A stretch of 64,000 nucleotides of DNA. Source: Winslowiella toletana (GTDB lineage: Bacteria > Pseudomonadota > Gammaproteobacteria > Enterobacterales > Enterobacteriaceae). Both the position numbers and the translations under genes were made by a program. Each line of letters starts with the position of its first letter. The stretch's first letter is position 1. Positions 46,212-55,842 of this stretch are shown here, piece after piece. The stretch covers positions 1,550,001-1,614,000 of the forward strand of contig NZ_JAGGMQ010000001.1 in assembly GCF_017875465.1 (NCBI RefSeq). The letters are read 5' to 3'. A model generated the notes under the pieces. It was not told the DNA's origin, ran no database searches, and was given only the letters and a program-made list of their open reading frames with translations.

Positions 46212-48290
46212 ATGCTTGTTAGCTCTTACGATCAGGTTATGGTCATCGTCTCGTTTATTGTCGCGATCCTGGCCTCCTATACCGCTCTGGATATGGCCGG
46301 GCGCGTCGGCGGCAACAGTGGTAAAACCGCGATTATCTGGCTGCTCGGTGGTGGTTTCGCCATGGGGATAGGCATCTGGTCAATGCATTTTATCGGCATG
46401 CTGGCGATGAGTTTACCGATGGTGATGAGCTATAACGCCTCACTGACTGCGCTGTCGATGGTTATCGCCATTGCCGCGTCGATATTTGCCCTGTGGATTG
46501 TTTGCTATGGCGAGCTGCCGCTGCTGCGGTTGTGCATCGGTGCCGTAGTGATGGGCAGCGGCGTTGCCGCCATGCACTACACCGGCATGGCCGCACTGAT
46601 GTTTCAGCCGGGTATTGTCTGGAACTGGGGCTGGGTGGCCTGCTCGGTATTAATTGCACTCGGCGCTTCCGGCGCAGCGCTGTGGCTGGCGTTTAATCTG
46701 CGTAAACACAGCGCTCATACCGGCTGGTTACGCGCTGGCGCCGCCATGATTATGGGTATCGCCATTGCCGGTATGCACTATACCGGAATGGCTGCCGCCA
46801 ACTTTCCGCAAGGCAGTCACACCACGCATTATGGCGTGAACAGCAACTGGCTGGCGATTCTGGTGATGGTGGTGACGCTGGCGATCCTCGGTATCACTCT
46901 GCTGGTATCGATGCTGGATGCGCGTATGCAGGCGCGTACTTCCATTCTCGCCTCCTCACTGGCGGAAGCCAATCGCGAACTGGCGCAGCTGGCGCTGCAT
47001 GATAATCTGACCCGTCTGCCCAACCGTATCCTGCTGGAAGATCGTCTCGATCAGGCGATTAATAAAGCTACCCGCGAAAAATCGCAGTTTGCGCTGATGT
47101 TTATGGATCTTGATGGCTTTAAAGCGGTCAACGATGCCTTTGGTCACCATATTGGCGACAACCTGCTGATTGCCGTCACCGAACGTATGACAGCCAATAT
47201 GACCGGCCACTTTACGCTCGCACGCCTTGGCGGTGATGAGTTTGTGCTGTTAATCGAGATTGATGATCCCAATGATGCCGCCGCCGTCGCCGATATGCTG
47301 GTGAAAGCCGTTGATCGACCGTTTGAGATCTCGCGTTACGAACTGGTGGTATCACTGAGTATTGGCATCGCCGTATTTCCGGGCGACGGCGTCGATGAAC
47401 GCGAGCTGCTATTTAATGCTGATGCGGCGATGTATCACACCAAAAATAATGGCCGTAACGGCTACAACTTCTTCCAGCCATCGATGAACAGCATTGCGCA
47501 AAATCAGCTGCAGCTGATTAACGATCTGTGGCTGGCGCTGGAGCATCAGCAACTACGGCTGTTTTATCAGCCAAAATACTGCGCGCCCCACGGCCCGATT
47601 ATTGGCTTTGAAGCGCTGCTGCGCTGGCAGCATCCGGAGCGCGGCCTGCTGACGCCGGACGTCTTCCTGCCGCTGGCGGAAAAAACCGGCATCATCGTCA
47701 ATATTGGCAACTGGGTGATTGACGAAGCCTGTCGTCAGCTGCGGGTCTGGCATCTGCAGGGACATCCGCACTGGTCGGTGGCAGTTAACCTGTCAGCGTT
47801 GCAATTTGAACAGAACAACCTGGTGGAAACGGTGGTTAATGCGCTGGAAAATCATCAGATACCGGCGGATTTACTGACGCTGGAAGTCACCGAAACCACC
47901 GCCATGCGGGATCCGGATGAGAGCGTGCGTATTCTGACCGAATTAACCCAGCTGGGGGTAAAGGCATCGATTGACGATTTTGGCACCGGTTACTCCAGTC
48001 TGCTCTATCTGAAGCGCTTACCAGCCAGTGAACTGAAAATCGACCGCGCCTTTGTGAATGAATTACAGGCTGATACCGAAGATGCCACTATCGTCTCGGC
48101 GATTGTCGCGCTGGCGCAATCACTCAATCTGAAGGTGGTGGCTGAAGGGGTGGAAACCACCGCACAGCAGGAATTTCTGACCGGGCTGGGTTGCAATACG
48201 CTACAGGGATATCTGCTGGGTCGTCCCATTTCTCCGGAGAAAGTGACGGAGCTGAGAAATTATGTCGGTGGCGAGGAAGAGACAAAATAG
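46212..48290 (+). CDS. MHYT-GGDEF-EAL c-di-GMP enzyme, copy 2
   Basis: 692-residue paralogue of the preceding gene, very similar along its whole length. MHYT sensor with MHFIGMLAMSL, MHYTGMAALMF and MHYTGMAAANF; GGDEF signature intact near residue 339, no RxxD I-site; EAL domain complete with FEALLRW near 467, EVTETTA and [11 protein letters not shown] near 587. It should therefore be an active phosphodiesterase with possible cyclase or GTP-sensing GGDEF. Located 177 bases after copy 1, on the same strand; a tandem duplication followed by divergence. Confidence 0.93.
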   Translation: MLVSSYDQVMVIVSFIVAILASYTALDMAGRVGGNSGKTAIIWLLGGGFAMGIGIWSMHFIGMLAMSLPMVMSYNASLTALSMVIAIAASIFALWIVCYGELPLLRLCIGAVVMGSGVAAMHYTGMAALMFQPGIVWNWGWVACSVLIALGASGAALWLAFNLRKHSAHTGWLRAGAAMIMGIAIAGMHYTGMAAANFPQGSHTTHYGVNSNWLAILVMVVTLAILGITLLVSMLDARMQARTSILASSLAEANRELAQLALHDNLTRLPNRILLEDRLDQAINKATREKSQFALMFMDLDGFKAVNDAFGHHIGDNLLIAVTERMTANMTGHFTLARLGGDEFVLLIEIDDPNDAAAVADMLVKAVDRPFEISRYELVVSLSIGIAVFPGDGVDERELLFNADAAMYHTKNNGRNGYNFFQPSMNSIAQNQLQLINDLWLALEHQQLRLFYQPKYCAPHGPIIGFEALLRWQHPERGLLTPDVFLPLAEKTGIIVNIGNWVIDEACRQLRVWHLQGHPHWSVAVNLSALQFEQNNLVETVVNALENHQIPADLLTLEVTETTAMRDPDESVRILTELTQLGVKASIDDFGTGYSSLLYLKRLPASELKIDRAFVNELQADTEDATIVSAIVALAQSLNLKVVAEGVETTAQQEFLTGLGCNTLQGYLLGRPISPEKVTELRNYVGGEEETK

Positions 48291-48298
48291 GGATGTGC

Positions 48299-48320
48299 GG
48301 GAGCTGATATCAGCTCCCGT
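48299..48320. terminator. Perfect palindrome between MHYT gene 2 and exbD
   Basis: 22-base perfect palindrome with arms CGGGAGCTGAT between convergent genes. Probably terminates both, though no T-run follows. Confidence 0.55.
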
Positions 48321-48327
48321 ATCGGCG

Positions 48328-48750
48328 TTACTTACTGACGGTTTCCATACCCATCAAACCAATCTTCAGATAGCCAGCCTGACGCAGTGAATCCATTACG
48401 CCCATCAGGGTTTCGTAATCGACGCTTTTATCCGCCTGGAAGAAAATAGTGGTGTCTTTTTTCCCTTCGGTCTGCGCTTCAAGCACCGCAACCAGGTTAC
48501 TGGTGCTGACGGCTTCATTGCCGATAAACAGCTGCTTATCCGCTTTAATCGACAGATAGACCGGTTTTTCCGGACGCGGTTGTGGCGCACTGGTTGACGC
48601 AGGCAGATTAACGCGGACATCCACTGTCGCCAGCGGCGCGGCAACCATAAATATGATCAGCAGCACCAGCATCACGTCGATAAACGGCGTGACGTTGATC
48701 TCATGCATTTCACCGTTGCTGTCGAGATCTTCGTTTAATCGCATGGCCAT
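48328..48750 (-). CDS. exbD: TonB energy-transduction protein ExbD
   Basis: 140-residue inner-membrane protein with one N-terminal membrane helix (about 23-42, VMLVLLIIFMVAAPLA) containing the proton-path Asp25 in TPFIDVMLVL, and a periplasmic domain. Nearly identical to E. coli ExbD. With ExbB and TonB it powers siderophore and vitamin B12 receptors. Five bases follow the exbB stop. Confidence 0.97.
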   Translation of the reverse strand: MAMRLNEDLDSNGEMHEINVTPFIDVMLVLLIIFMVAAPLATVDVRVNLPASTSAPQPRPEKPVYLSIKADKQLFIGNEAVSTSNLVAVLEAQTEGKKDTTIFFQADKSVDYETLMGVMDSLRQAGYLKIGLMGMETVSK

Positions 48751-48755
48751 AATGC

Positions 48756-49493
48756 TTAACCCACCCGCAGCTTGTGCGCCGCGGCGCTGCGATGCGTATC
48801 GGCACTATTGGCCAGATCCAGATCGCGGCTCTGCAACAGCAATACCTGCGCCGCCACATCGCCCAGCGAGGCTTTGTAGTTTGCAATCATGCGGGCAAAG
48901 ACGTTGTAAATCACCACCGCCGGGATCGCCGCCACCAGACCAATCGCGGTCGCCAGCAGCGCTTCAGCGATACCTGGCGCAACCACCGCCAGATTGGTGG
49001 TCTGGGTTTTCGCAATGCCGATAAAGCTGTTCATAATGCCCCAGACAGTACCGAACAGACCGACGAACGGCGCGATGGCGCCGATGGTGGCAAGATAACC
49101 ATTACCACGGCCGGCATGTCGGCTAAAGGCCGCCACACGACGCTCCAGGCGGAAGCCGGTGCGCTCTTTAATGCCGTCGTTATCATCTGAACCGGCAGAG
49201 AGTTCCAGTTCGTTCAGCGCTTCATGAATCAGCTGAGTACTGAGACTGCCCGCTTTAAAACTTTTGCTGTTTTCCGTTGCTTCATTCAACGAACGCACGC
49301 TCGCCAGCGCCTGCTGCTCACGCTTCAGACGGCGTTTCGCTGACAGCAGTTCGACGCTCTTACTGAAGAAGATCGCCCAGGTGATGACGGATGCCAACAA
49401 CAGTCCAATCATTACCGCTTTTACTACGATGTCGGCATGTTCATACATACCCCAAACAGAGAGATCTGTTTGCATCAGATTATTGGTCACCAC
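48756..49493 (-). CDS. exbB: TonB energy-transduction protein ExbB
   Basis: 245-residue protein with three membrane segments (about 22-42, 130-155, 175-200), close to E. coli ExbB (NLMQTDLSVWGMYEHADIVV; SPFVGLFGTVWGIMNSF-like APFVGLFGTVWGIM). The start is GTG: either 49493 or the next GTG at 49490, which E. coli alignment supports over the internal ATG 49475; GGAG lies upstream. A Fur-like box sits 70 bases before it. Confidence 0.96.
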   Translation of the reverse strand: MVTNNLMQTDLSVWGMYEHADIVVKAVMIGLLLASVITWAIFFSKSVELLSAKRRLKREQQALASVRSLNEATENSKSFKAGSLSTQLIHEALNELELSAGSDDNDGIKERTGFRLERRVAAFSRHAGRGNGYLATIGAIAPFVGLFGTVWGIMNSFIGIAKTQTTNLAVVAPGIAEALLATAIGLVAAIPAVVIYNVFARMIANYKASLGDVAAQVLLLQSRDLDLANSADTHRSAAAHKLRVG

Positions 49494-49808
49494 GCTGTGT
49501 CTCCAACCTCGATTAACAACATCAATAAATCAAGCGCGGATCATATCAAATTAGCGCTGAATTGATAGTAGTTCTCATTACTATTTACATTTTACTGGCG
49601 TTTTTCAGCGCCCGTATTGTTTAAAAGCAAGACCAGCTTAACTCTGAACATCCAACCGCCATCACATTTATGAAATGATGTTTTATTAATTAGCGAATGA
49701 CATTTCAAAATATTACAAAACTGTGAGTCGCTTCACCGCGGCTGATGATTTTTACCGCTACTTTTTTAGCCACTTAGTATGACAATGACCTGACCTCTGG
49801 AGCCTGAG
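49494..49808. other. Divergent promoter region exbB / TRAP operon
   Basis: Contains the Fur-like box near exbB. The rest, up to the dctP-like start, is AT-rich and must hold the TRAP operon promoter. No gene seen. Confidence 0.5.
49563..49584 (-). promoter_or_regulatory. Fur-box-like sequence upstream of exbB
   Basis: On the minus strand GTAATGAGAACTACTATC matches 14 of 18 positions of the Fur consensus. exbBD is a classical Fur-repressed operon in E. coli, so iron control is expected. Confidence 0.6.
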
Positions 49809-50777
49809 ATGAATTTAACCCGAACTGTACTCAGCTTGTGTTTGTTGACTGCCTCATTCCCTGCGCTGCAAGCCGCTACCCTCCGTGCCGCCGACGTCCA
49901 CCCCAAAGGTTATCCCAACGTAGTGGCGGTAGAACATATGGGTCAGAAGCTGGCGCAAGCCACCGATGATCGCCTTGAAATTAAAGTGTTTCCCAGCGGC
50001 GTAATGGGGGATGAAAAACAGATGATCGAGCAGGCGCAGCTGGGTGCAATCGATATTATTCGTGTCTCGATGGCGCCGGTGGCGGCGATTCTGCCAGAGA
50101 TCGAAGTCTTTACCCTGCCCTATGTGTTCCGTGATGAAGATCATCTGCATAAGGTGCTGGATGGCCAAATCGGCCAGCAGATTGGCGATAAAATTACTAA
50201 TAACCCCGCTTCAAAGCTGGTGTTTCTTGGCTGGATGGATGGCGGAACGCGCAATCTGATCACCAAACAACCGGTACTGAAAGCTGACGATCTGCGCGGG
50301 ATGAAAATCCGCGTGCAGGGCAGTCCGGTAGCGATTGATACGTTAAAAGCGATGGGCGCCAATGCGGTGCCGATGGGCGTCAGTGAAGTGTTTAGCGGCA
50401 TGCAGACCGGGGTGATTGACGGTACGGAAAACAATCCACCGACTTTTGTCGCCCATAACTATCTGCCGGTAGTTAAAAATTACACCCTGAGCGGCCACTT
50501 TATTATTCCGGAGCTGTTTCTCTATTCAAAAGTGAAATGGGACAAGCTGAGCAAGGAAGATCAGCAGCTGATTATCAAACTGGCGAAAGAGGCGCAGGCG
50601 GAGCAGCGCCAGCTATGGGCGACCTACAATCAGCAGTCGATTGATAAAATGAAAGCCGGTGGCGTGCAGTTCCATGACATCGATAAAACCCCCTATATCG
50701 CCGCCACTAAACCGGTGCGCGATAAATATGCCGCGCAACATCAGCAGCTGATGCAAGCCATCGCTGACGTTCAATAA
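49809..50777 (+). CDS. TRAP transporter substrate-binding protein (DctP family)
   Basis: 322-residue periplasmic binding protein with signal peptide (MNLTRTVLSLCLLTASFPAL then QA). Ligand-type signatures: Arg in MKIRVQGSPVAIDTLKAMGA near 160 which in the family pairs with the substrate carboxylate, and DGTENNPPTF near 205. Sugar-acid binding members often carry this DGxENNP motif, so a uronate or similar acid is a reasonable guess, not proven. GGAG precedes ATG. First gene of a three-gene operon. Confidence 0.9.
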   Translation: MNLTRTVLSLCLLTASFPALQAATLRAADVHPKGYPNVVAVEHMGQKLAQATDDRLEIKVFPSGVMGDEKQMIEQAQLGAIDIIRVSMAPVAAILPEIEVFTLPYVFRDEDHLHKVLDGQIGQQIGDKITNNPASKLVFLGWMDGGTRNLITKQPVLKADDLRGMKIRVQGSPVAIDTLKAMGANAVPMGVSEVFSGMQTGVIDGTENNPPTFVAHNYLPVVKNYTLSGHFIIPELFLYSKVKWDKLSKEDQQLIIKLAKEAQAEQRQLWATYNQQSIDKMKAGGVQFHDIDKTPYIAATKPVRDKYAAQHQQLMQAIADVQ

Positions 50778-50790
50778 TCAGGAGCCAATC

Positions 50791-51297
50791 ATGGCCAATA
50801 AATGTCACAGCCTGATGGATGGGATCTATCTGGCGGCAATGGTGCTTTCCGGCGCCGCGCTGCTGGTAATGACGCTGGTGGTGCCCTTTGCCATTTTTAT
50901 GCGCTACGTGCTGAACGACGGCTCGCCATGGCCGGAACCGCTGGCGATTATGTGTATGGTGACCTTTACCTTTATCGGCGCGGCGGTGAGCTATCGTGCC
51001 GGTTCGCATATTGCCGTATCAATGCTGACGGACCGGCTGCCGGAAAACCTGCGCCTGCTGGCGTCACGCGTCGCCGATCTGCTGATGCTGGTGATTTCGC
51101 TGTTTATTCTCTGGTACAGCAGCCAGCTCTGTCTGCAACTGTGGGGCCAGCCGATCGCGGAATTCCCGCTGTTAAGCGCCGGGCAGAGCTATCTGCCGGT
51201 GCCGATCGGCGCCGCGCTGACGCTGCTGTTTGTGCTGGAACGTCTGGCGTTTGGTTCGCAGGAACATCGTCCGGTTGTCATTATGGGTAATACCTGA
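50791..51297 (+). CDS. TRAP transporter small membrane subunit (DctQ family)
   Basis: 168-residue inner-membrane protein with four predicted helices (about 12-35, 48-68, 88-108, 128-150). PFAIFMRYVLNDGSPWPEPLA is the typical DctQ stretch. It links the binding protein and the large permease subunit. AGGAG precedes ATG, 13 bases after the binding-protein stop. Confidence 0.9.
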   Translation: MANKCHSLMDGIYLAAMVLSGAALLVMTLVVPFAIFMRYVLNDGSPWPEPLAIMCMVTFTFIGAAVSYRAGSHIAVSMLTDRLPENLRLLASRVADLLMLVISLFILWYSSQLCLQLWGQPIAEFPLLSAGQSYLPVPIGAALTLLFVLERLAFGSQEHRPVVIMGNT

Positions 51298-51306
51298 GGG
51301 TTCACC

Positions 51307-52599
51307 ATGGATGCTTTTGTACTGCTTTTTAGCTTAGCTGTATTGCTGGCGGTCGGCATGCCGGTCGCCTATGCGGTGGGACTCAGCGCGCTGGTCGGCG
51401 CCTGGTGGATCGATCTGCCGCTGGAAGCGCTGATGATTCAGATGACCAGCGGCGTAAATAAATTCTCGTTGCTGGCGATCCCCTTCTTTATTCTCGCCGG
51501 AGCGATTATGGCCGAAGGCGGTATTGCGCGACGGCTGGTGAATTTCGCCTATGTGTTTGTCGGCTTTATCCGCGGCGGCCTGTCGCTGGTGAATATTGTC
51601 GCCTCCACCTTTTTTGGCGCCATTTCCGGCTCTTCGGTGGCTGATACCGCCTCGATTGGATCGGTAATGATCCCGCAGATGGAGGAGAAAGGCTATCCGC
51701 GCGATTACGCCGCCGCAGTGACTGCCAGTGGATCGGTGCAGGCGATCCTGATCCCGCCGAGCCATAACGCGGTGATCTATTCGCTGGCGGCGGGCGGCAC
51801 GGTGTCGATTGCCGCGCTGTTTGTGGCTGGCGTGCTGCCGGGTCTGCTGCTGGGGATCACCCTGATGGTGATGTGCATCGCCTTTGCCCATCGCCGCAAC
51901 TACCCGAAGGGCGAGCGTATTCCCTTTAAACAGGCGCTAAAAATTCTGCTCGATGCGCTCTGGGGCCTGATGACAGTGGTGATTATCCTCGGCGGGATTC
52001 TCAGCGGGGTGTTTACCGCTACCGAGTCCGCGGCGATTGCCTGCCTGTGGTCCTTTTTCGTCACCATGTTTATCTATCGCGACTATAAATGGCATGAACT
52101 GCCGAAACTGATGTGCCGCACGGTGAAAACCGTCACCATTGTGATGGTATTGATCGGCTTTGCCGCCGCCTTTGGCGCCGTAATGACCTGGATGCAACTA
52201 CCGGATCGCATCACCGACTTCTTCACCAGCATCTCCGATAATAAGTATGTGATCCTGATGTGCATTAATATCATGCTGCTGCTGATTGGCACTCTGATGG
52301 ATATGGCGCCAATTATTCTGATATTAACCCCGGTGCTGCTGCCGGTGACCAACGCGCTTGGCATCGATCCGGTGCATTTTGGCATGATTATGATGGTCAA
52401 TCTGGGGATCGGCCTGATTACACCGCCGGTCGGTTCGGTGCTGTTTGTCGCCAGTGCGGTCAGCAAGCAGAAGATTGAACAGGTCGTCAGCGCGATGCTG
52501 CCGTTCTATGGCGCGCTGCTGTTTATTCTGTTGCTGATTACCTATGTGCCGGCCATCTCGCTGTGGCTGCCACGACTGGCTGGCGTGATGACTGGCTAA
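51307..52599 (+). CDS. TRAP transporter large permease (DctM family)
   Basis: 430-residue inner-membrane permease with about 11-12 helices. Family signatures: SGVNKFSLLAIPFFILAGAI near 46-66, FFGAISGSSVADTASIGSVMIP near 99-120, and the C-terminal NLGIGLITPPVGSVLFVAS. It catalyses sodium-coupled uptake with the other two subunits. Nine bases after dctQ-like gene. A hairpin terminator follows. Confidence 0.93.
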   Translation: MDAFVLLFSLAVLLAVGMPVAYAVGLSALVGAWWIDLPLEALMIQMTSGVNKFSLLAIPFFILAGAIMAEGGIARRLVNFAYVFVGFIRGGLSLVNIVASTFFGAISGSSVADTASIGSVMIPQMEEKGYPRDYAAAVTASGSVQAILIPPSHNAVIYSLAAGGTVSIAALFVAGVLPGLLLGITLMVMCIAFAHRRNYPKGERIPFKQALKILLDALWGLMTVVIILGGILSGVFTATESAAIACLWSFFVTMFIYRDYKWHELPKLMCRTVKTVTIVMVLIGFAAAFGAVMTWMQLPDRITDFFTSISDNKYVILMCINIMLLLIGTLMDMAPIILILTPVLLPVTNALGIDPVHFGMIMMVNLGIGLITPPVGSVLFVASAVSKQKIEQVVSAMLPFYGALLFILLLITYVPAISLWLPRLAGVMTG

Positions 52600-52604
52600 A
52601 GGAG

Positions 52605-52623
52605 CGCCCGGGCCTGCCGGGCG
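52605..52623 (+). terminator. Hairpin after the TRAP operon
   Basis: Arms CGCCCGG and CCGGGCG around five bases, six bases after the stop; followed by TGATGCTGTTATT, a weak T-run. Confidence 0.6.
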
Positions 52624-52713
52624 TGATGCTGTTATTAATATTCCGTCTAAACCCGTGGTGGTTAATCGTGTTAAGTTATTTCTTTCTTATCGATTTAGCA
52701 GGGCCGCTTTGGT

Positions 52714-53904
52714 ATGACGACGAAGAAAATTGAGACCACACTGATCAGTGCTGGTCGGGCAAAAAAATTCACTCAGGGTTCGGTTAACAGCGTTATTCAG
52801 CGCGCCTCTTCACTGGTTTTTGACACCGTGGCCGATAAAAAACGCGCCGCCGCCGGACGCGCCAGCGGCGAGCTGTTTTATGGCCGTCGCGGCACCCTGA
52901 CCCACTTTTCATTACAGGAAGCGATGACCGAGCTGGAAGGCGGCGCGGGCTGCGCGCTCTATCCATGCGGTGCGGCGGCGGTAGCCAATGCGATTCTCGC
53001 CTTTGTCGCCGCGGGCGATAATATCCTGATGAGCGGCTCGGTGTATGAACCGACGCAGGACTTCTGCACGAAAATCCTTAGCAAAATGAATGTCTCCACC
53101 AGCTGGTTCGATCACAGCAGCGGCGCGGAAATTGCCGATCTGGTGCAGCCGAATACCAAAGTGGTGTTCCTTGAATCACCGGCGTCGATCACCATGGAAG
53201 TGCAGGATGTTCCGGCGATTGTCGCCGCGGTGCGCAGTAAAGCGCCGGATGCGGTGATTATGCTGGATAACACCTGGGGAGCTGGCATTCTGTTCCGCGC
53301 CCTCGATTTTGGCGTGGATATCTCAATTCAGGCCGGGACGAAATATCTGATCGGTCACTCTGACGCCATGATTGGTACTGCCGTGGCCAATGAGCGCTGC
53401 TGGGCGCAGCTGCGGGAAAATTCCTATCTGATGGGTCAGATGGTGGATGCCGATACCGCCTATATGGCCAGCCGTGGCTTGCGCACGCTGGCTGTCCGTC
53501 TGCGTCAGCATGAAGAGAGCGGCCTCCGCATCGCCAGCTGGCTGGCGGAACGTGAGGAAGTGGCGGTGGTTAATCATCCGGCGCTGCCGCAGTGCAAAGG
53601 GCATCAGTTCTGGCAACGTGATTTTAGCGGCAGCAGCGGCCTGTTCTCCTTTGTGCTGAAAGAGAAATTAACCGCGCAGCAGCTGGCTGATTACCTCGAT
53701 CATTTTGAGCATTTCAGCATGGCCTACTCCTGGGGTGGCTATGAGTCGCTGATTCTGGCCAACCAGCCGGAGGAGCTGGCGGAAATCCGTCCTGTCGCCG
53801 GTGTCGACTTTAGCGGTACACTGGTGCGCGTCCATATCGGCCTGGAAAATGTTGATGACTTAATCGACGACCTGGCCGCCGGATTTGCCCGACTGACGCA
53901 ATAA
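52714..53904 (+). CDS. metC: Cystathionine beta-lyase
   Basis: Cytoplasmic pyridoxal-phosphate enzyme that splits cystathionine to homocysteine, pyruvate and ammonia in methionine synthesis. 396 residues, matching E. coli MetC; the cofactor lysine is in [16 protein letters not shown] near residue 210, and [16 protein letters not shown] near 48-63 carries the cofactor-phosphate Tyr/Arg. In E. coli metC is the direct neighbour of exbB; here the TRAP operon lies between. Confidence 0.96.
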   Translation: MTTKKIETTLISAGRAKKFTQGSVNSVIQRASSLVFDTVADKKRAAAGRASGELFYGRRGTLTHFSLQEAMTELEGGAGCALYPCGAAAVANAILAFVAAGDNILMSGSVYEPTQDFCTKILSKMNVSTSWFDHSSGAEIADLVQPNTKVVFLESPASITMEVQDVPAIVAAVRSKAPDAVIMLDNTWGAGILFRALDFGVDISIQAGTKYLIGHSDAMIGTAVANERCWAQLRENSYLMGQMVDADTAYMASRGLRTLAVRLRQHEESGLRIASWLAEREEVAVVNHPALPQCKGHQFWQRDFSGSSGLFSFVLKEKLTAQQLADYLDHFEHFSMAYSWGGYESLILANQPEELAEIRPVAGVDFSGTLVRVHIGLENVDDLIDDLAAGFARLTQ

Positions 53905-54039
53905 CCACAAAACAGGCGCAGGCTGCGGTGAGAAATGTTAATTAAAGCTCAACCAACCCGCACCTTCGCGCCATAGATCAAGATGTCGCTTGCCTTTTGC
54001 GGTTACAATTATTGATAACCGCAGCAAACAGGATGAAAC

Positions 54040-54705
54040 ATGGGTGTGTTACATGAGATTGTGCAGGCGCTTTGGCATCAGGATTTTGCTGCGCTGGCCA
54101 ATCCGGATGTGGTGTGGATTGTCTATGGAGTGATGTTTATTACTCTGTTTCTGGAAAATGGCTTGCTGCCCGCCTCCTTCTTACCCGGCGACAGCCTGCT
54201 GCTGCTGGCTGGCGCAATGGTGGCCAAAGGGGTGATGGACTTTATCCCGACCATGGTGATCCTGACCACCGCCGCCAGTCTCGGCTGCTGGTTAAGCTAT
54301 TTACAGGGCCGCTGGCTCGGTAATACCCAGCTGGTGAAAAGCTGGCTGTTGCATCTGCCCGCGCAATATCATCAGCGCGCCTGGCATATGTTTAATCGTC
54401 ACGGCTTAATGGCGCTGCTGGTAGGACGTTTTCTCGCTTTTGTGCGTACATTGTTACCGACAATGGCCGGTATTTCGGGGCTGAAAAACGGTCGTTTTCA
54501 GTTCTTTAACTGGCTGAGTGGCTTGCTGTGGGTGACGATTGTCGTGGCGTTTGGCTATGGCATCAGCCAGGTGCCGTTTATTAAACGTCATGAAGATCAG
54601 ATGATGGCGGTGCTGATGATTCTGCCGGTTGCGCTGCTGTTTATCGGTCTGACCGGCAGCATTGTGATGGTGTGGAAACACAAAAAGAACAAGCAGCGGG
54701 CCTGA
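54040..54705 (+). CDS. yghB: DedA-family membrane protein YghB
   Basis: 221-residue inner-membrane protein of the DedA family. Motifs: [21 protein letters not shown] near 40-60 and [19 protein letters not shown] near 128-146, containing the acidic and arginine residues needed in the family. Close to E. coli YghB, which with YqjA is needed for cell division at high temperature and proton-motive-force balance; DedA proteins are proposed undecaprenyl-phosphate or lipid flippases. AGGA precedes ATG. Confidence 0.95.
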   Translation: MGVLHEIVQALWHQDFAALANPDVVWIVYGVMFITLFLENGLLPASFLPGDSLLLLAGAMVAKGVMDFIPTMVILTTAASLGCWLSYLQGRWLGNTQLVKSWLLHLPAQYHQRAWHMFNRHGLMALLVGRFLAFVRTLLPTMAGISGLKNGRFQFFNWLSGLLWVTIVVAFGYGISQVPFIKRHEDQMMAVLMILPVALLFIGLTGSIVMVWKHKKNKQRA

Positions 54706-54717
54706 ACATGTCAGGCC
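54699..54717. terminator. Bidirectional hairpin between yghB and yqhC
   Basis: Arms GGCCTGA and TCAGGCC with a five-base loop, extended by partly paired GCAGC/GCTG flanks, between convergent stops (54705, 54736). Confidence 0.5.
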
Positions 54718-54735
54718 TGCTGGTCATGCGCCGCC

Positions 54736-55620
54736 TCAGGGCGCGCGCATTCTCGACACTTCCTCTCCCGGCGTGACGCCAAAGAAGCGCTTAAATTCGC
54801 GCGAAAACTGCGATGCGCTCTCATAGCCTACTTTCATTGCCGCCGCGCTGGCCTTCAGACCGTCGTGCAGCATCATCATACGCGCCTGATGCAGACGATA
54901 GCTTTTCAGATACTGCAATGGCGAGGTGCTGGTCACCGCTTTAAAGTTATGATGAAACGCTGACACACTCATATTGACCTCGGCAGCCAGCAGTTCAACG
55001 CTGAGGTTGTCAGTATAGTGATGCTCGATGCGGCGCAGCGCGCGGGTTATCTGGCTGAACTGCGTCTGACGACTAATCAGCGACAGCAGCGCACCGCCAC
55101 ACGGCCCCACCAGCACATGGTAGAGGATCTCACGCACAATCTGCGGCCCCAGCACCCGGGCGTCGCGCGGGCTGGACATCACATCCAGCAGGCGTTCGCA
55201 GGCGCACAGCATCTCTTCGGTCAGCAGCGACGAGTGAATCCCGCGCGTTTGCGGCTGCGGATGGAAGCTGTCGTCATCACCGATATCAATCAGCAGATCC
55301 TGCAGCGTGATGGTATCAACATGCAGAGATAATCCGGCCAGCGGGGCTTCTGCGGTGGCAAAAGTCTCGCACTCAAACGGCAGCGGCACCGTCAGCATCA
55401 GATACTTGGTGGCATCGTAATGAAATACACTGGTGCCGAGGTAACCGGTCTTCTGCCCCTGAAACAGAATCACAATCCCCGGCTTGTACATCACCGGCGT
55501 ACGGCCCGATGGCTGACTGGCGCAAAACAGATTAATGTCCTTCACCGACGCCGCTTTGCCGCTGGCCTGAAGTGCCAGCAGCTGCTGCGCCAGCCGTGTA
55601 CAGATAGCCTGATGATCCAT
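54736..55620 (-). CDS. yqhC: AraC-family regulator YqhC
   Basis: 294-residue activator. N-terminal AraC-type cupin-like domain (about 10-170, [20 protein letters not shown]) and two C-terminal HTH motifs (about 195-290, [20 protein letters not shown] and [19 protein letters not shown]). E. coli YqhC responds to aldehydes such as glyoxal and activates yqhD-dkgA. Here it is divergent from dkgA with a 222-base spacer, and yqhD is not between them. Confidence 0.9.
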   Translation of the reverse strand: MDHQAICTRLAQQLLALQASGKAASVKDINLFCASQPSGRTPVMYKPGIVILFQGQKTGYLGTSVFHYDATKYLMLTVPLPFECETFATAEAPLAGLSLHVDTITLQDLLIDIGDDDSFHPQPQTRGIHSSLLTEEMLCACERLLDVMSSPRDARVLGPQIVREILYHVLVGPCGGALLSLISRQTQFSQITRALRRIEHHYTDNLSVELLAAEVNMSVSAFHHNFKAVTSTSPLQYLKSYRLHQARMMMLHDGLKASAAAMKVGYESASQFSREFKRFFGVTPGEEVSRMRAP

Positions 55621-55842
55621 AAAAATTCCCGCTTGCTTAGCAACAGAATAAATATGCCTGTTCAGTGCGCTTTTCTCCAGCGACTTGCAGAATCAGGCAA
55701 GATTACAGCAGAAACGGGCACGGGAAGCAGGCCATTTGTTTCACCAGCGATATTATAATCCCATTGAACTCAGCTTCTTGACTAGACTCTAAAGTTAAAC
55801 CGGCGTCGCTGGCGCCGGTTCACTCGCTCGAAAGGAGACGTT

